Positions 61,654 to 64,000 of a stretch of 64,000 nucleotides of DNA are shown here, piece after piece. This DNA comes from Ehretia macrophylla (Eukaryota; Streptophyta; Magnoliopsida; Boraginales; Ehretiaceae). The stretch is taken from the NCBI GenBank assembly GCA_037974665.1, contig CM075770.1:67281850-67345849 (forward strand), read 5' to 3'. A program made the translations under genes and the position numbers. A model generated the notes under the pieces. That model saw nothing but the letters and a program-made list of their open reading frames with translations, was not told the origin of the DNA and searched no databases. How positions within the stretch are numbered: position 1 is the first letter of the stretch; every line of letters starts with the position of its first letter.

Positions 61654-62723
61654 GCCCCATGCTTTTGCCAGCATGACAACAAGCACGGACTGGCAGCAAG
61701 GATTCAACTGAATGATCAAAGTCTTGGTTGCTTCGACTTGTGGATTTCTTCGACTGCCTTGACACCTTAATATCAAGGAAACTCCCCTCTCCTTCCACAA
61801 GTAGGTAGAGACCTGAAGGGTCGAATACCCCAACGAGAAACCTTTCACCACGCCACACGATTCTTTCGCGAAGTGCTCTCTCAGACGTTTCCACTTTTGT
61901 CCCCGCAAGCAAAGAGGTTTCAAGATACCAGGCAACCAAGTAAAAGTTAACAGCTCCGAGAAAATCTTCTGAGCATACCCTTTGTTTCCACTCTTTCTCT
62001 CTTCTAAAAACAACTAAAAATAGAAATTGAAAAAGAAAATTAAGTAAATTTGTCTTCTTTTTGGACCTCTGACCAATGAGGTAATGACACATGCATATGA
62101 ACTTCTAAAGAGTGGGTTCTAAACTTGGGTGGCACTATATAACTCAATCCATTAGTTGGCTATTGGTGGATTTTTTTGATTTTAGAAAAAACTTTGAGAT
62201 AGAGAAGACTATAAGGATATTTTTTAAGATAAGGACTTGTAAAACTCGGATAGTCGCAGAAGTAAGGTCTCAGACTCACAGAAGACAAGTGAAAAGTCTC
62301 TCAAGGTTTCGCCTTGGGAATTTTGCGAGAGTTTTCGCCGCTTTGAAACAATAAGTCTCAAAATCTCGCAAAATTCCGTGTGGTTTTTCTCTAAAAACTT
62401 CGAAGGCCCCAGGACCCCTTATGACCCCTATAACCCCCCGGCCCTTATGTCAAAGTAGTTAAGTGCAAGGAGGTCAGAGCAGATGAGCTTCTCGGGTAGC
62501 AAGCTAGTTAGGAGAGAAGTCACATTTGGATTCTTAAGTGTTGTAGGAAGGCAGGGAAGAAAGCACCATAGGAGGTATGTCTCGAGCCTAGGTGACAGGG
62601 GAGAACTTTAGAGGTAGGCTAGAAATGGAGGAAAGAGAAAATAAAGCGATTGGTGAGCCAAGGTGTGAAAATGCTTGACCGATAGGAAGAGGAAGAGTTT
62701 AGTTTCATTTTCGTGGGAAGAAT
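61642..62723. other. Mitochondrial-style DNA, no gene supported
   Basis: Two overlapping minus-strand frames of about 150-160 codons (61555-62013 and 61601-62092) run through it and across the tRNA. They share bases in different frames and show no motif, so neither is called. Ends at the LTR start 62724. Confidence 0.4.
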
Positions 62724-63183
62724 TGTCAAGCCCCGAACCCAACCCCACGCTAAAGTCAGGCTCGGACCCGTCACTCGGACAGAGTCTCCTCTGTACCAAG
62801 GACAAAACTGTTACCTGTAAACATTCACTCAAGACAATAGAACTAAATCAACAACTTATCCGCCAACATCTCCAAAGCTAAAACACAATCACAAGGCCAT
62901 CCGAGCCTTGGAGCAACAACATTCTACTTAAGCACACAAGCATGCAAGATAGTTGGTTTTAGCCATAAGTAGTTAAATACAATAAAATTCTAAGTTCCAT
63001 ATGAAGATCAACAAACACTCCAAGCATGCAAGGGAAATTAAAGTCTAGAATTCATTCTTACAATCCAACAACTTTCTTTAACATTCTAGTACACATCTAC
63101 TAGACATATATACAAGTCTCAAAATACATTAATAACAAGAACTCCACGCAGGAAGCACATAAAATCCACCTCAGCACACAAGG

Positions 63184-63258
63184 TCACGGATTCTGATCTA
63201 CGTGAGCTTCTTCCTCTTCTTCTATTTCTAATAGCTGGGGATTCACCTCAGCTTCTCC
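63184..63258 (-). CDS. Short acidic LTR frame, third LTR type (no known function)
   Basis: Follows ATGTTTCAG on the sense strand; 24 codons starting GEAEVNPQLLEI, then five Glu, ending DQNP-stop. Same order relative to the hairpin as in the other LTRs (486 bases downstream of it). Confidence 0.33.
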   Translation of the reverse strand, partial: GEAEVNPQLLEIEEEEEAHVDQNP

Positions 63259-63743
63259 TGAAACATTTCAAATGAGGAGTGAGCAACAAAGTTGCCCAGC
63301 GAGGGAGGTGATGCAACATGCTAACGTGCAATATGATATGCAACACAAGTAAACATATACAAGCCACATAAACTAACAAGACAATAAGCCAAACTATTAA
63401 TCACTTTAAAAAGGATACGGTTCCACTTCCAAGTCTTCATCCACGAGCCACGAACCACGAGCATCACGAACATGCCGGCATACCCCAAACACCACAATTG
63501 GGATACTCCGGATGTATCCCGATCCTATGACCCTTTTTCCCGAGGTAGGTCCATGCCCAGCAGGTGAACCACGCCTCTGGGGTAGTGGAGTATGCCTCAG
63601 CGAGAAAGGGAATAGGCACCATGGTAGTCAAGGGAGCACGGCAAGCCCGACGCCGCCCGTATTTCTCGACGCTACCATGTCCGAAAAAGGTTGCGCAACC
63701 CAATACAAGACACAAGCAATCAATATAACACATAACACATAAG

Positions 63744-63768
63744 AAGGACGACAAAGTAGGCCGCCCTC
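63744..63768 (-). promoter_or_regulatory. Conserved LTR hairpin, third LTR type
   Basis: Sense-strand arms GAGGGCGG and TCGTCCTT form eight pairs, three of them G-T, around the same loop CCTACTTTG. Confidence 0.7.
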
Positions 63769-64000
63769 ACATATATGCACGATAAAAGTTCATATCAGCA
63801 CAATATTAGCTAATAGATGCCAAAAGAAGCAATCAACACAATTAAATCCCACAATCTACTCACATAGCTTAATTATATGCTAAATATTCAATGCAAGGCA
63901 CTAAGACCCCTCAACAAATTCTAAATACAACTCAAATGACTAAAAACTACATTTTCCCTTTCTTTAACCGAGTTTTCTTTCTCCTAAGCATGGTTCAAGA

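Larger units (their letters stand above)
62724..64000 (-). repeat. LTR of a third type, cut by the window end
   Basis: Begins TGTCAAGCCCCGAACCC and follows element B's LTR in outline: a CGGACAGAGTCTCCTCTGTACC block, the acidic frame (63184-63258), a GGGATACTCCGGATGTATCC block (like the GGAATACCCCGAAAGTATCC of B), CGAGAAAGGGAATAG, and the hairpin (63744-63768). It is too diverged to be the same family. No polypurine tract or primer site is in view, so whether this is a whole element or a solo LTR is unknown. Confidence 0.85.

Noticed and set aside
61555..62092. Two overlapping minus-strand frames of 150-160 codons
   Set aside because: They overlap each other and the tRNA in different frames, with no family motif or composition suggesting protein.

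Overview
The window looks like plant (angiosperm) nuclear DNA in which an old block of mitochondrial DNA has been broken up by LTR retrotransposons. Mitochondrial-style sequence fills three blocks: 1-997, about 10302-21144 and 48243-62723. The last holds a decayed cox2 gene that keeps its group II intron (56371-58558, minus strand), a fragment resembling the RNA polymerase of a mitovirus (59961-60948), and a decayed plastid-type tRNA-Met(CAU) (61569-61641). cox2 has in-frame stops that C-to-U editing cannot explain and has lost copper-ligand residues. It keeps its intron and unedited CGG codons, so it came from DNA and not from edited RNA. A nuclear mitochondrial insertion (NUMT) is therefore the best reading; a mitochondrial chromosome carrying transposons is the less likely alternative.

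The rest is Ty3/gypsy LTR elements of two related families, with Tekay/Del-like chromovirus coding motifs. Element A (21145-48237, plus strand, target duplication TGGGG) is a dead gag-pol element. Its 5' LTR is interrupted by element B (21765-38973, minus strand, TTCAT). B's pol is in turn interrupted by element C (25381-33099, minus strand, CATAC). All three target-site duplications are exact, so the order A, then B, then C is certain. C has A-type LTRs but no gag-pol, so it is a LARD-like non-autonomous passenger. A second such passenger, D (2008-9902), holds a solo LTR (2597-5094, TTGTG) and is joined head-on to an oppositely oriented LTR piece (998-2007). A very small TRIM-like element (9903-10301) follows D. 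A third, diverged LTR type starts at 62724 and runs off the window.

The most unusual signals lie inside the LTRs. (1) A hairpin with the same 9-base loop, CCTACTTTG on the sense strand, occurs in nine LTR copies of three LTR types. Its stem sequences differ almost completely between types but still pair, which is a covariation signature. (2) About 475-530 bases downstream, every copy has a short acidic open frame that ends in Pro-stop and follows a CAG-type splice-acceptor-like site. Neither feature is explained by gag-pol, PBS or PPT.

No intact host protein gene was recognised. Most of the mitochondrial-like DNA is non-coding, with short dispersed repeats. All alignments were made by eye, so family assignments rest on motifs and not on database searches.
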